Source: Phoronis australis (Eukaryota > Phoronida > Phoronidae). Taken from it: DNA of 64,000 bases. The translations under genes and the position numbers were made by a program. The stretch is taken from positions 1,187-65,186 of the forward strand of contig NMRA01000399.1 in assembly GCA_002633005.1 (NCBI GenBank), written 5' to 3'. Of this stretch, positions 48,201-60,452 are shown one piece after another (the first letter of the stretch is position 1; the number at the start of each line of letters is the position of its first letter). Under the pieces are notes generated by a model that worked only from the letters and a program-made list of their open reading frames with translations, did no database searches and had not been told where the DNA came from.

Positions 48201-50591
48201 GCCTACAGTCCCAAACTGCGCACCAAGTCCCAGTATTTCTGTTTGAAGACGTGGACATTGGGCTCATTCGTGACAGCAGTCTCCAGCCCGTTGTAAGCGA
48301 CAGCACCTCTGTAGGCAAAGTTCTTTTGAAAGTATAGTGATGTGTCTGAACATCATGTATATTGCACAACGACACTTAATGTCATGGATCTGAAATTTGT
48401 TTTCTGTTGTTTAAAGTGCTGTGGGATGGGAAGTCTGTAGTCAGTTTGTGTCTGCATAACACATGCGTTGCAAATGTTAATACAGATTCACATGCAGACA
48501 TGTGGGCTTGTTTATAATTAAGTGTCCTCTAGAATTTATAAAACTTAAAGATTTAGTGTTTTCCGAATTCTAATTGTCATTTACTTGTTTTTTTTTTACA
48601 GAGGAAGAAGAACCCGTCCAAAAGAAGCAGAAGAAGAAGAAGGCAAAGCGTCAAATGCAAAATAAACAAAGTGGTGAAAACGATGACTTTGATGAATTAA
48701 AAAGTTCCACTAGCAGTCTTGAAGACTTAAGGCAGAAATTGCAGGCAAAGATCAGTAGTCTACAAGGTACTGTAAACCTTCATTTAATTACCATCCTGCG
48801 CAATGTACACATAGTTGGCTCACTGCAAAATTAATTAGAAAATGAAATTTTGTTTCATTAAACAAATTTCTTGTTAAAAACGAACACTGAGGGTATCACC
48901 TTTCATCCCTGTCATAATGGTTTCTACCACTCAGCTGTGATGAAACAATAAGTTAATATGATTATTGATGCGCAACTTGGTTCTCCATGTTAAGAAATTG
49001 AAAGGACGGTAAATTTTGTCTTTCTATTGGTGCAGTAGTTTGAGAATTGTCGTAGACACTGATCGGTCCCCCAGGTGTGATTTCATTGTTGTGTGACCTG
49101 CTTCTTAAAACTAAGGATGTTGTTTGACCTTTGGATAACATCAAGTTAGATAAGATTTGATAGAAAATTCATTTCACAAAAGCCTTGTTTTCATTCGAGC
49201 GCCTTCATTGGGACTTAGTAAAACTTCCCCTGGAAATTGAATGACATCTGTTCTCAAATCATTTGTGATTTGACATTTTTGCGTTTAATGATTTTTGTGA
49301 TATCTGTCGTCGAAATGTAGCTGTATTTTTTCTATTCCTATTGGTTAATTCATTTTACTATGTATGACCAGCTTCTCACAATTCAATGTGGGATTTTGAT
49401 GGATGTGATGTATCTGTCACAGACGAATCGAGGGGGGACATCAAAGGGTCCGTCCCCCTCTTTTTCCCTTGGTTTTAGCAATATCAAATCTAGAATTTTG
49501 AAATTATGGACTTGGACCCCCTTTTCAAAAGAATCCTTGAGCTGTCTCCCCTTTTAAAAAATTTTGGATCCGCCCCTGTCTATCCAGCTGTAAAAAAATC
49601 AGTCATCAACGTTGTGCTTGGCTTCTTCATTGTGACCAGTGTGCTCTTTTAGAAAAATGCCTCTCTACAAGATTTGCTGGTGAAGTTTCACCCGAGTTGA
49701 GTTGTATAGACCACAAGACATTGTTTTGCACTCATGGTGAAAAGTATTCCCACAATGCAACACTCCAGTCTCGCTGACTGATCACTTCAGAGTTCACCAC
49801 TTTGCTAGCCTGTATGGCATGAAGAATTATGGGATTGTTAGGGAATTATGGGATTGTTAGGGAATTATGGGATTGTTAGGGAATTGTGGGTAGTAATCAA
49901 GGTGGCTGCCCCTTCACCCAAACAAGTACAGAATTCCAAATTTGTGTTGTTTTTTTCAGCCAAGAGGAAGAATTTCTCAACTTACGATAAGATGCAACGT
50001 CTCAAGATGAAGCGGCAAGAAAGCAAAATGAAGCGAAGACTGAAGCTGAAGTCGCAGAAAAATAACGAACACAAACAGACTACCACAGACGGTGGCTCTA
50101 AAGTAGTCAAACCTTCAATGACCAATAGTAAGCCTGTGTATAACAAGGAGGGGAAAATGGTGTTTAGCAAATTTGATTTCACTGACATCGGTGACGGCGA
50201 CAAGAAAAGCAAGAAAGAGAAGAGTAAAGACTTCAAGAGGTTGTTGCAAAAGGCGGAACAGCAGCGGGATCAGGTGAGGAGTTTAGAAAACACAGATTTG
50301 AACAAGGCAAAAAACCTGGAAGAGAGACAGAAGTGGGATAAGGTGATAAAGAAAGCTGAGGGGTTCAAAGTTCGGGATGACCCGCAGTTGTTGAAGAAGG
50401 CGATTAAGCGAAAGGAGAAGATAAAGCAGAAATCGGCGAATATGTGGGAGGAAAGGACAAAAAAAACGGATGAACGTGTAAAAGCGAGGCAAGAGAAGAG
50501 ACAAAAGAATATTAAACGTAAAAAAGAGTCGACGATTAAGAAGAAGGTGAACAAGGCAAAGAAAAAGGGGCGAGTTATCCCAGGCTTCTAA
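42282..50591 (+). CDS. SURF6: Surfeit locus protein 6 (SURF6), four exons, 359 aa
   Basis: Exons 42282-42438, 46875-47000, 48602-48766 and 49960-50591 sum to 1080 nt (359 codons plus TAA) with all joins in phase 1; human SURF6 has about the same length. Exon 1 starts MSQSRNLRES and carries the N-terminal signature DNDFFKSVIDTIPAMQYF. Exon 3 has a basic Lys stretch and SLEDLRQKLQAKISSLQ. Exon 4 holds the conserved C-terminal domain: FDFTDIG, DFKRLLQKAEQQRDQ, KWDKVIKKAEGFKVRDDPQL, then long Lys/Arg helices ending KKGRVIPGF. SURF6 is a nucleolar RNA-binding protein that supports rRNA processing and subunit assembly (yeast Rrp14). Intron 1 contains duplicated sequence and an N join. An in-frame ATG at 42231 would add 17 residues. 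Confidence 0.93.
42660..44742. repeat. Tandem ~960-bp near-identical block in SURF6 intron 1
   Basis: Copy 1 (42660-43618) and copy 2 (43782-44742) are nearly identical, both beginning TAGGCACTCCATACGCC and including TAGCATCAGTGGTTAAGGTC. Copy 1 ends at a single N (43619); 43620-43781 is unique filler. This is most likely two alleles assembled in series. TAGCATCAGTGG and the following GGGGCTGAATATC are faintly A/B-box-like. Confidence 0.8.
45620..45684. repeat. 20-bp tandem repeat, 3 copies
   Basis: CGAGTTTGGGGAAAGTGCTT three times. It creates a spurious short frame in SURF6 intron 1. Confidence 0.8.
45811..46560. mobile_element. Diverged relative of the 32.5-34.5 kb transposon
   Basis: It begins ACCGTATTCGCCGTAATAAG and contains CGACTCAACAAATTGCCTGA, GGTGTTAGAAACTTTCTGAA and other blocks that match 33040-34010 in the same order with frequent substitutions. 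An inverted pair GTGTCAAAAA / TTTTTTGACAC lies near 46504-46555. Non-coding, within SURF6 intron 1. Confidence 0.5.
47078..47208. repeat. 41-bp tandem repeat, 3 copies
   Basis: The unit contains GTCACAAGGCTCGGCACTGG and CAGCTGTAAATACAGTGAGA. It starts about 75 bp after the SURF6 exon 2 donor. Confidence 0.8.
48203..48380 (-). pseudogene. LINE reverse-transcriptase C-terminal relic
   Basis: The minus-strand frame reads HHYTFK, then after a one-base shift NFAYRGAVAYNGLETAVTNE and VFKQKYWDLVRSLGL before a stop. This RxFxYxGAxxWN-like end is typical of CR1/L2/Jockey-type LINE polymerases. A/T-rich sequence with AATAAAT-type repeats follows on the minus strand (48120-48200). It lies antisense within SURF6 intron 2. 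Confidence 0.6.
49430..49580 (+). repeat. Dispersed repeat end (GGATCCGCCCCTG type)
   Basis: A C/G-biased block (GGGTCCGTCCCCCTC, then GGACTTGGACCCCCTTTTC, ending TTTTGGATCCGCCCCTG) inside SURF6 intron 3. It looks like the 3' end of an interspersed repeat. The family is not identified. Confidence 0.35.
49823..49890. repeat. 19-bp tandem repeat, ~3.5 copies
   Basis: GAATTATGGGATTGTTAGG repeated just upstream of the SURF6 exon 4 acceptor, within about 75 bp of it. Confidence 0.85.
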
Positions 50592-51354
50592 TGTGTAATT
50601 TCGTGGGAATTTGGTTTTGTAAGTCAAGGCTGATGCAAATGTACATGTTTGTTAAAGGGACATTGTTGGGTTTATGGCCGGAAAAGGTGTTTTCGAGTAT
50701 ATTGTTATCGTAATATGGTATCGACTTCTTCAAGTCATTGACTTTGACCAAAGATGTAAAACAGAGTATGGGTGTTTGTCATTTTATTACAACTGTTCAA
50801 TTCTAGGCGTTGCTTGCCAGTTGTTCACTAATTGGAAGCTAATGACTGCATCAGTTAAATACTGTTAAAATAATCATGGCTGATTTGCCTTTAAAAGTGG
50901 GATTTAGTTCTGTTGACAAAGGGTCAGTCAACAAGTGGTGAGGTCTTGTGTGTGATTTTTGGGGCTCACCTTGAAAAAAGTAATTGTAGAATAGCGCTGC
51001 AAAACTAGTGAGATATATTTTATATTTTGTTAGTATTTGCCACTGTTATTGTCATTGAGACAACAATACTGCAACAGTATAGAAAGTTCTTTAAAAAATC
51101 TTGGCCATAATAAGCATCTGAACATTCTAGTTATCAGAATCCCTCCACCCTCACCAAACTAGGTGTGCTCTTTCAGTTTTTTTTGAATCACTTTGGTAGA
51201 TGTGTGTAAGTCAACGATGTGCACATTGATGTAACGAGATTTAGTTCAGTATGTAAAAATTGCTTCTATTACTGTGATGTACTATTACTGTGATGGGGGT
51301 TTTCATATCTATCTGATGATAAGCAAGTGCATTTACTAATGAGAACACATGTTT

Positions 51355-51458
51355 AGATGCCGAGGCCGATCTTGAAAAATAAAACTTTTCTCTTTCAGAT
51401 TATGTTCCTTTAAAGTGAACGCAGAAATGTTCATGTTTCAAGATCGGCCTCGGTATCT
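51355..51458 (+). promoter_or_regulatory. Inverted repeat with AATAAA in its loop, downstream of SURF6
   Basis: AGATGCCGAGGCCGATCTTG (from 51355) pairs with CAAGATCGGCCTCGGTATCT (to 51458), with a loop of ~58 nt. The hexamer AATAAA at 51378-51383 starts right after the first arm. It is about 0.8 kb after the SURF6 stop codon and so could be its polyadenylation site, although no transcript evidence is available. The arms are GC-rich in an AT-rich setting. Confidence 0.5.
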
Positions 51459-51924
51459 AATGGAACCTGGAACCCCCGTAACCACAGCCAAACTGTGTGC
51501 TGGCAGACCTGAATCCTTTTCGATGAATTGCAGAGTTTTTAAGCGTATTTAAATGGCAAGGTCACAAATCATGATTTTATTGATTGTCTAATGGACAAGG
51601 TTGAGAATTGAGTATTTGTAATCAAGTCACAAAATACTAAGTTACTTTTGGTCTTTTATAGCTTTGGTTAAAGTTATCTCCAGCCATCTTATCCTGTGCA
51701 ACAGTAATCCTAGAATTTATATTTTGGACATAAAACCAATAATGTTCACTAATTGTATTTCCTCCTTTCGTTGACCCAGATGTCAATTGGACACGAGATA
51801 TCCAGTTGGTGATGCCTTTACAAACTGGCTAAAGTGCTAGCAGGTCAAAGGTCATATGAAGGTTGTAAAGGTCACTTGTACTGGCTCTTGGCTGTGTCTC
51901 GAGTTCCTCCATAAATACTGACAT

Positions 51925-52470
51925 TCTTCATGCGCGCGCACAGTCTAAAGTATAGGGGGGTACTTGAATTTTTGAGAATATGGACCTTTTACTAAAAAAG
52001 AACCAAGTCCATTCAGAGCTATGAATTCATGTCAGTCTTTTTGGTGGACCTTTTAGTGTACTTTTGTCTCATTTTCTCGTACTTTTTGTTTCTTTGAGGC
52101 AGACTTTTTTGCCCATTTTGCCAAATGGGGGGCTCATTTGAGCCCCCCTGGGTGTGCAAATATTTTTACTAGTATTTCCATATCGAGCTTTCAGTCAATA
52201 TCATGCGCGCACCCAGGGGGGCTCAAATGAGCCCCCCCTCCCAATTTGGCGAAGTGGGCAAAAAGGTCCACCTGCGAGAAACAAAAGTCCAAAAAAAATG
52301 AGATAAAAGTCTACTAAACAAGCACACACGTGCAATTCATAGTGTTGCGCCCGTTTTTTTTGTTTTTCTTCTTTTTTTAATCTGCCAGTTATTTTGTTAC
52401 CAAAAGGTCCACAACGTTAGGAATTTGAGCCCCCCCCATATTGAAGGCTGGGTGCGCGCATGAATATTCT
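51925..52470. mobile_element. ~540-bp foldback element between SURF6 and MRPS18B
   Basis: The two halves are diverged inverted copies: CATGCGCGCAC at the left end against GTGCGCGCATGAAT at the right; GGACCTTTT against AAAAGGTCC; and at the centre TTTGCCAAATGGGGGGCTCA, TTTGAGCCCCCCTGGGTG against GGGGGGCTCAAATGAGCCCC. A further GCGCGCACCCAGG occurs near the middle. No coding content. Confidence 0.7.
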
Positions 52471-53870
52471 CCGGTTTGTGACTGGAAAGTGATTTTGCTC
52501 AAAGTCAGAAGTTGCACCAAATTTTATAAGTAATGTTGGCCGTACAAATTCAAGAATTACTCTCATTCTCCTTAATGTGACACACTATAAGGTCACTTGA
52601 GAACATTGGATTTACAGGATTTTTGAAAATTTTATCAGCTGTCAGACTCTCTTGTTGCAAAAATGCAGGTTGAGAAGTTTGATGAATGTCCATATCAACC
52701 ATGTACTAATCTATCAACCATGCACCAATCTTCAGAATCAACAAAAATCAGTCTCTGCTTAAATTTCTGTGCCACAAATTTTAGACTTTTTCAAACTGGA
52801 TTTTTGCCATATTTCATAAGAAACGCATATGCAACGAAACACCACTTTTGTATATTGTTGAATTTGTTTATGGCAGAAAATGAATGTTCTTAAAATGCTG
52901 TGTAGGTAGTGAGCAAATTAATGAATTACTGGCAAAAATTACCCGTTTGCAAGCAATAACTGTCTCGCTAAAACGTTAAACAGTGTCTACCACTGAAAGT
53001 TGTTAGCATTTGTCATTGGTGTGAACCAGGCATTAGAGTAAGATTGGAATGTCGGGGTTCTGAAAAGCATGCTTTCTTGAAGGTTAACTTGGCTTGCTTT
53101 CTTGGATCGGTACTGGTCAACTCTTTTACGTTTGAATCTTTACAATTATTATGTAGGGCGTTTTAATTACCTACAATTAAAATGGAATAAATTATCTGTA
53201 AATTGTTACTTGGCTTAATGTACCCTTTCATGCACGTTGACTGAGTGTATTTTGTAATTAAAGAGGATATAATGAGAAGCTTGCAACATGGTGACCAGTC
53301 ACGCGAGACGTGATTCTACTGGCCTCTGGAGAATGGGGTGATTTCAATTTTGTTTAAAATGTCTCTTGTCCAATCATGCGCGTTTCAAGAGATATTTAAC
53401 AAAGTCAAACACATTTCCTTATGCCATCCTATGCGAAGAGGAAGTACCTCCTAATGTAGCTAGGTTGCAATAGGTGTCACCGATTCCATGACCTGTGGAA
53501 ATTTGAGAGATATTGTAGGGTTGCTTCAGTTCTCTTTATTATTCACTCAGCTTGCAGAAGTTCCGAGATCCAAGAGGTTTAGGAATTACCCTCTTGTACG
53601 AAAAGTGCGAGTACTGACAAAAGCTTGATAATTGTGATTTAAATCACTTCATATAAGATTATGATGAGTTTGTCGAAAGATCTTGATGTTCTCGTAAGCA
53701 TCCAGTTCTTCCCAGAGTCTCCAGTTTGAGCTTTTTATATTCTTTTCTCACTTTGCAAATGACGGAAATTTGGTGTTGAGCTCCCACTTGAATAAAAAGG
53801 CAAGAAATAACGAGTGCATCACAGTCTTGAAATTATGAAATTATCTCAATAACAAGCAGTTAAGTACTAT
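52471..53870. other. Intergenic, no gene seen
   Basis: AT-rich sequence between the convergent SURF6 and MRPS18B genes. No frame here shows protein-like composition or splice context. Confidence 0.4.
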
Positions 53871-53877
53871 ATTTTCA

Positions 53878-54030
53878 GAGACTGCACCATTGAGTGAGCA
53901 CTAAATTCGGTATCGGATGACATGAGAGTGATCTCTGGAGACTGCACCATTGAGTGAGCACTAAATTGGGTATCAAATGACATGAGAATGATCTCTGGAG
54001 ACTGCACCATTGAATGATCTCTGGAGACTC
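53878..54030. repeat. 60-bp tandem repeat, ~2.5 copies
   Basis: The unit GAGACTGCACCATTGAGTGA, then GCACTAAATT and TGACATGAGA, occurs twice, followed by a partial third copy. Confidence 0.8.
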
Positions 54031-55169
54031 GTAATAACTATTGTTGTGGCAAAAACCTTTTTCTGCACAATTTTTTCATCCATCTTTAATACTAACTTTC
54101 CTGGAAATTCCCTTTCATTCTGGGTCACTAGGGGAAGTAATTCTAAAAGATGAATTTGGCTTCTGCCCAACCGTCAACAGGTCTGAGTTAAGTTGTCTGA
54201 ATATTTTTTCATGTACTGTAGTTAGTAGGAAAAAGGATTGGCTGAAGTCCGGCAAGTACCAGGATGTTGCTGATATAGGACCAATAAAAGTCGAGGTGTG
54301 GAAATAGTTCCAAGAATCAACCCGTAAGTGCAATAATTGGACCACTAAATCTGAACAGAATACTTTTGTGGCCTATTCAACAAACATGATGGTTGGACCA
54401 TATCGGGGATATGTTGCATACTCTGCATTCATAAGATATCGGGAACCTACATGCATAATTAAAAAATTGCCCAACCACCAACACCGACCTTGGCCTTAAT
54501 GCACAGCTGGTGATACGACCCAATTTGATGAGGTGGGGCACAGAATCCTTTCGTCCAGCCACTACATTTAGCTGTGCGGTACTAGAGCCTCTAGATCGTG
54601 TCCTTTTTCATCATACAAGCCACTGTATTGTTTCCAGTCCTCTGTATTTGTAATCCAGAATACAGCTTGACAGATTTCCTGATGACATTTTCATGTTGTG
54701 TCATCTGATGACACCGTTAACAGGAAGTGGCGACTGCTCCAATTTTAAGAGTAGAATCACTCGCCAGAAATACCAGCAATCTCTGAATATACCGTAGTAG
54801 TTTTCAAAATAGACTGGCGAATGTGGAAATTTTACAAAAGTTTCCATGCAATCTGCTATACGGCCATTTCTATTCAACTGGAGTTCTCTTCAGTTCCAGC
54901 TAAATCTCCCCAAAAGTTCAACAGATGTCACTCCACACTGTCAGAACACTAACAACTTACACCATTAATTTGAAAACTACTCTGCAAGTGGTGTATACTG
55001 TATTGGTCTGTAGATCATCTGATCAATAAAAGAAACCAGTGGGAAATTTGGTGTAGAAAACAACACAGTTCTAAAACAACAATCCACTACACAGTCGAGT
55101 TTTCTCATTTTGAATCGAAGTATATACACATCAGTCCAATATATGTTTTATACATATATGGAGGTGTTG
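54031..55169. other. Intergenic / MRPS18B 3' UTR side, no gene seen
   Basis: No gene is supported. 54110-54200 is distantly similar to 26104-26220 (GATGAATTTGGC block). The part next to 55169 should contain the MRPS18B 3' UTR. Confidence 0.35.
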
Positions 55170-58100
55170 CTATGACGATGACCTGAGCTTGTCCTTTGGA
55201 TAATATTTGGTATAGTCGTACTCTCTGAAGGGCACTTCCTCTTCTATGAATCCTGGATAAACAAAACAAAAAACATTAAGAGCAAAATAAAAAATTGGCA
55301 CTTAAATAAACCTTCCATTTTCATCTGATCTTTAATTTACCTCCTGAGGAAATTTTGAGGCCAATTTTATAAATGTAGAATATCTAACAGGCAAATTGCT
55401 ACAGAATCAATCGATGTACAGTATTCAATTCATGGTTCAATCATGCATGATAAGAGACATGAAGCCTGTATATAAAAAACAAATAAACAAATGATTTCTG
55501 TCCAAAACAATAGCTGTAGAAGCCGAGGACACAGACTAAAACTTCTTTCGTCCTAACGACCACTTTTTCTTCATCTAAACAAGATCTCAAGACCATCATT
55601 GGTCTCCCACAATGCAACAGTTTATTAAAAGTTTCACGTACCATAGTCCTTTGCCCGTTCTATGGCGACCAGTAGATTCTTGTGTTGTTTTTGACAGACA
55701 CCTGTAAGAACCCAACAAACCAATGTTATAAGCCTAAGCATTCAGAGGTTAGGGAACAGGAAACGGAAACCAAATCTTCCCTGACTGACTCAAAGTCGTT
55801 TTTTTATTTTCTTAGAAATGCTTTTTGTAGACACAAGTTTCATCTGAAAAAAGAACTTGAGATACAATATGAAAAACTTGTAAATCGAGTTGCCTTGGAA
55901 ATGCTGAAACACTAAACTGCTGGAGTTTTCTGCAAGAAACTCAGTTGAGTAAACAAATACCAAATGCTAACATACATGTATAACCAGGTGAAATTGGAAG
56001 TGACAAATACACGCGCTCGTGCATCAATATTGTACCCTACTGAGAATGAAACGGGAAGTCAATGAGCAGCATTGTTGGTATATCTTGGCAATGTTGCCTC
56101 TCTGCAGCAGAATTTGTTAAAAATGATGCGACATCTGTTGTTTAGATGAGAAGTTATCCAAGAACGAATGGTGCATCATTTTTAATGAACATTGAAACTG
56201 GGGAAGTTTTAGGATTCGATCTTGCATATTGTATTCCCCAATCTACATGTATGTCATTGGGCATGTATAAATAGGGCCCCGTCTGCAGGCAAGTCAAGTA
56301 CCACTTCCATGACTAGTTATTCCAGACTACATTATAGTCACTAATTAACTGGAATTAGAAAATAATCATGAAATTTTAAACTGCATGAGACACTTGTGAT
56401 CGACTGCTTCTAAGAATACAGTAACAAGGTCAACCAGTAGAATCTGAATGTAGAATTGCAGAGTACGGGTGAAATTGCACTTGTCTAAACACTGTCGGCA
56501 TTGTCCGAGTTTGTCATCTTAAAACTGGTCAGAATCTTCCACTGATGGAGTTGTTTCATCAATGCACCGTGAATTCTGACCAAAAAGGTCGTCTCACACA
56601 CAGCCACATTTGTGTGCCTTACTCAGCCATGTACAATAAAACAGCAGTTCAAGCCAGATAGTGTTGGAAACCAGGATCAACAAAACTTAAACAAAACCAA
56701 ACCATTAAAGCTGCACTATGCCATTTATCACATAAGACCTTTTACTCAGTATGATAAAATCGGTGATGTATTATTCCTTACCATGACAGGATTATGTTTT
56801 TGTAACCAACAGGAATATAGAAGCCATCAGTAACTGAAGAAATCACTTCAGAGTTGGTAGAGTTTGTCTAACACTTAAATTGCCAATTGGAAAATGGTGC
56901 ATTTACACATTATGTATGCATTATGTGCGCATTGCCTCTGACTTGAGTTGGCAATAGAAACAATTCTATCACAGTAAGGAATACTGCGAGATTGATTTGA
57001 TAACAAAATGCTCAATTTTATTTTCATTTTTGCAAGGTAAACAAGGTGAAATGCACCTTTGAAGTCAACATTGACAACTAAATACTGGAAAGAGCACCTG
57101 TAATGATTGAATATGTACTATATAGCGGCACTTTAATAACAACAACACCAATAATAATAATAATAATAACAGTATCGACTAGACACACAAATAATGAGTA
57201 GTATGTAAGATGAGTAAAAGCATAATAAGTACTTACAAGTTTTTTGATATGAAAGGACTTCCCCAGTGTAAGGAGAAATAAACTGGTTCAGCAATTTGAC
57301 GTTCTGCAAAAACAAAATCAAATACAAAGTCGTAAGATGCCACTAGAGCAACCCAACAAAATGACGACCATTCAAATAATTGTTTGTTGAACCGTTGGGC
57401 AGAATTCAACATTACCATGTCATTTGAACTGTAACTTTAACCTTATGTCTCGGAGTTCATGGGTCACAGCCCAGGTCATCACCATGACAACATGCAAGAT
57501 GATCCGATTCAAAGACTACTTCTCCGAACTTTGAAAGGTCAGTGTCAAAATGATCTTTTATCAAATCAGCAGTACTATCCATCAAACTGGTTCTCAACAC
57601 CCATCTTCACTGAATAACAGGCATCAAACTGGTTCTCAACACCCATCTCCACTGAATAACAGGCATCAAACTGGCTCTCAACACCCACAAGAAGCCCTGT
57701 AAGTGGCTATGGCCCACATTGACACTTACTCTATGATCCACTACCAAGTAGTCATCTCTACAAACAGGACAAGGATTTCCAGTGGATAAGGCACCTGATC
57801 TCTGTAACAAACATTGGATAGTATGAGATGTGTATTCTCAGAAAAGATAACCATGTGTGTCAAATCTCCTTTTTACAATATCCAGGGCACGATTTGGTGA
57901 CCTGCATCTCGCCTGTGCGACCTCAGACTTTGTTAGGCGATCTGGTAAAAATCTTAAGTCGCCACACATACATCTAGGAGTCTGAAATGTTCGGCAACAA
58001 GCAGGGCCTATTCATGAGCCACGCACAGACAACGTGTCCTGATTGTCTGCTTCACCCCTAGGTAGGAACCAAACATATGCGCGAATATCATGCCAGGGGA

Positions 58101-60408
58101 TAAATTGGTCAAATAGAGTTACTGATAATTGTTATCTCAACTAAAAGGCAAAAACGTCACCAGTTATGTTTGGCTCTTCCAGATGTCCAATGGTTCTTCA
58201 ATTCAGATGTCTATCGCCAATCATATGTCATTTCTTTCATCTTTCTCACTGCCATATATGGAGTTTTCTTTGTTGCTCATTTCCCACTTGGCAACCGCAC
58301 AATTTCAACTGGTTGCAAAAATTGTACATTATTAAGCTAAAGGCCACTAAACACGAAACTAAGAATTAAAAAATAGTGCTTCATAATTAAAAACCCATAA
58401 GCCAGTAAAAAATGGTAACATGTAATTGCCTTTGCAATGTCACCACCTCAATTATTTCAAAAAATCTAATCTGAACTAAACAGACACTATATTTGGTGCT
58501 TGACTGGCCGGAACGCAAAGAAAACTGTAATAATGAAGTGCTACTACTACGACTGTTATGCCAAGCACAAGATGCTTACGATACATGTCTTTCGAGTCTT
58601 AGCTGGTGCCCATTGTCCTTTGAAATTACGTCTGTATTTTGTCCATACTGGGTCACTGCCGTAGGTCGTGTAATAAGCTGCAGAGATAAAGATCAACGGT
58701 CAATTTCAAAACAAAGAGAAATGAGAATATACACTTCATTACTTTAGCACACAATATGATGGACACAGGGAATTTAGTTTGTGAAAAAAAATCTCTACAG
58801 CATACCATGAAATTTAAGAAAGTGTCACTTTGCTCTGAGCAAAGCTGGCATGGTGCGACTGTCCCAAGACAGTGCACACCTGGTGTGACTGTCCCAAGAC
58901 AGTGTACACATGGTGCGACTGTCCCAAGACAGTGCACACCTGGTGTGACTGTCCCAAGACAGTGTACACATGGTGTGACTGTCCCAAGACAGTGTACACA
59001 TGGTGTGACTGTCCCAAGACAGTGCACACGTGGTAAAACTTTATTATTAGCCACATGGTGGTCAGCCTAAGTAGAAAATGGGAATTTCATCAAATTTATT
59101 TTTTGAAACATTTGTCCCAATCAAATGTCATCTTTGTCAAACTTCAGTCAGAGTTCAATGTCAAGTTATAGTGGCGAGTCGCTAATTGTTTATGTGTATG
59201 ACAAGTTGTCTCCACCTATCAAGATTTTGTCAAGTTTTTGTAGAGATTTGTCAGAACCAAAAAATGAAATAAATGGAAACAAATGGATGTTTAACTGTGT
59301 TTTTGTGCATTGATACTTTGTCGAATTTTGGTGCTGTGCAGGTTATTTTGTAGATCAGATATAAGTTCTAACAATAAACATTTGATGTACGGCTCTGTAG
59401 TGTTGTGGAAAGCATGAATGTCATAGAAAATGGGCCGAGTTGACAGAGACAAGTAGCAATTTGTCATTCATGAACATTCGTGAACATTTTGAAACATTCG
59501 ACAGTTTTGTAGAAATCATTTGACTATTCCACCTCACTACAGTGGTGTCAAGCAATTCATAACTTTTTTTTGAAAATCGGTCAGTGTTGTGGTATTTTTT
59601 AGTTCCTTACTTTTTCAAAAATAAAAATCTGAGATGAGTATAGATGGTGCTAGTTACGTTTTTTAATTTTTTTCCCTTCACTTGACAAATCACGACGTTT
59701 CAAATCTTACAAACCCATACTTACACGCCTTTGTACAGCTTTTCAGAAAAAAAACAAGACCCAGTTTGAAATTGATGCAGATGGAAGTTTTGTTTTTTAG
59801 CCCCAAAATGAGAGAGCAGAACCAGTAATGTCTTTAGTCTCATCCCACTGCATCAAATTGCTATACACGAATACAAAATGATATCCATCAATTACTTTAC
59901 CATCACCTAGAGACGTCATGTTACCACTATGTTGCAAAAAGGCTTATTGGATTAAACACTAATTTTTCACTTATTTCACAAAAAATTAATTTTCCGTTTT
60001 TCAAAGGCTGCCAATAAAGGAAAGAGTCGTTACCTTCTTATTTTATAAGTGATTTAATTTTAATTTTAATTTTAATGCAACAGGGAAACAAATTTATAAA
60101 AACAATTCTACAACACCAAAATAATTTTGACATGTTATTCTATCATTTCTTTCATCAAAATTACTCCAGAGTCACGTGTACCTTTACTCTCCATGTATCT
60201 GATGCTTGTCTCCACATCCACGTCCAGCACTGGCCGACCTTTGACCTGTAACACCCCTGCCTCTTCATCATTTTCCTTGTCTGAGGATTTCCCTGTACTT
60301 TCTTGTTCCTCATACAAAGGTGAACTTAGAGTCAAAGTACGAGAACACAGAATGCGAGGAACAACAACCTGGATTCAAACAAAAGTAAAAATACTTTAAT
60401 AATAAATC

Positions 60409-60452
<44 letters not shown>

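Noticed and set aside
58653-59070. Long frames on both strands with repeated [10 protein letters not shown] / [10 protein letters not shown] units
   Set aside because: Generated by a 30-bp tandem repeat in an MRPS18B intron.
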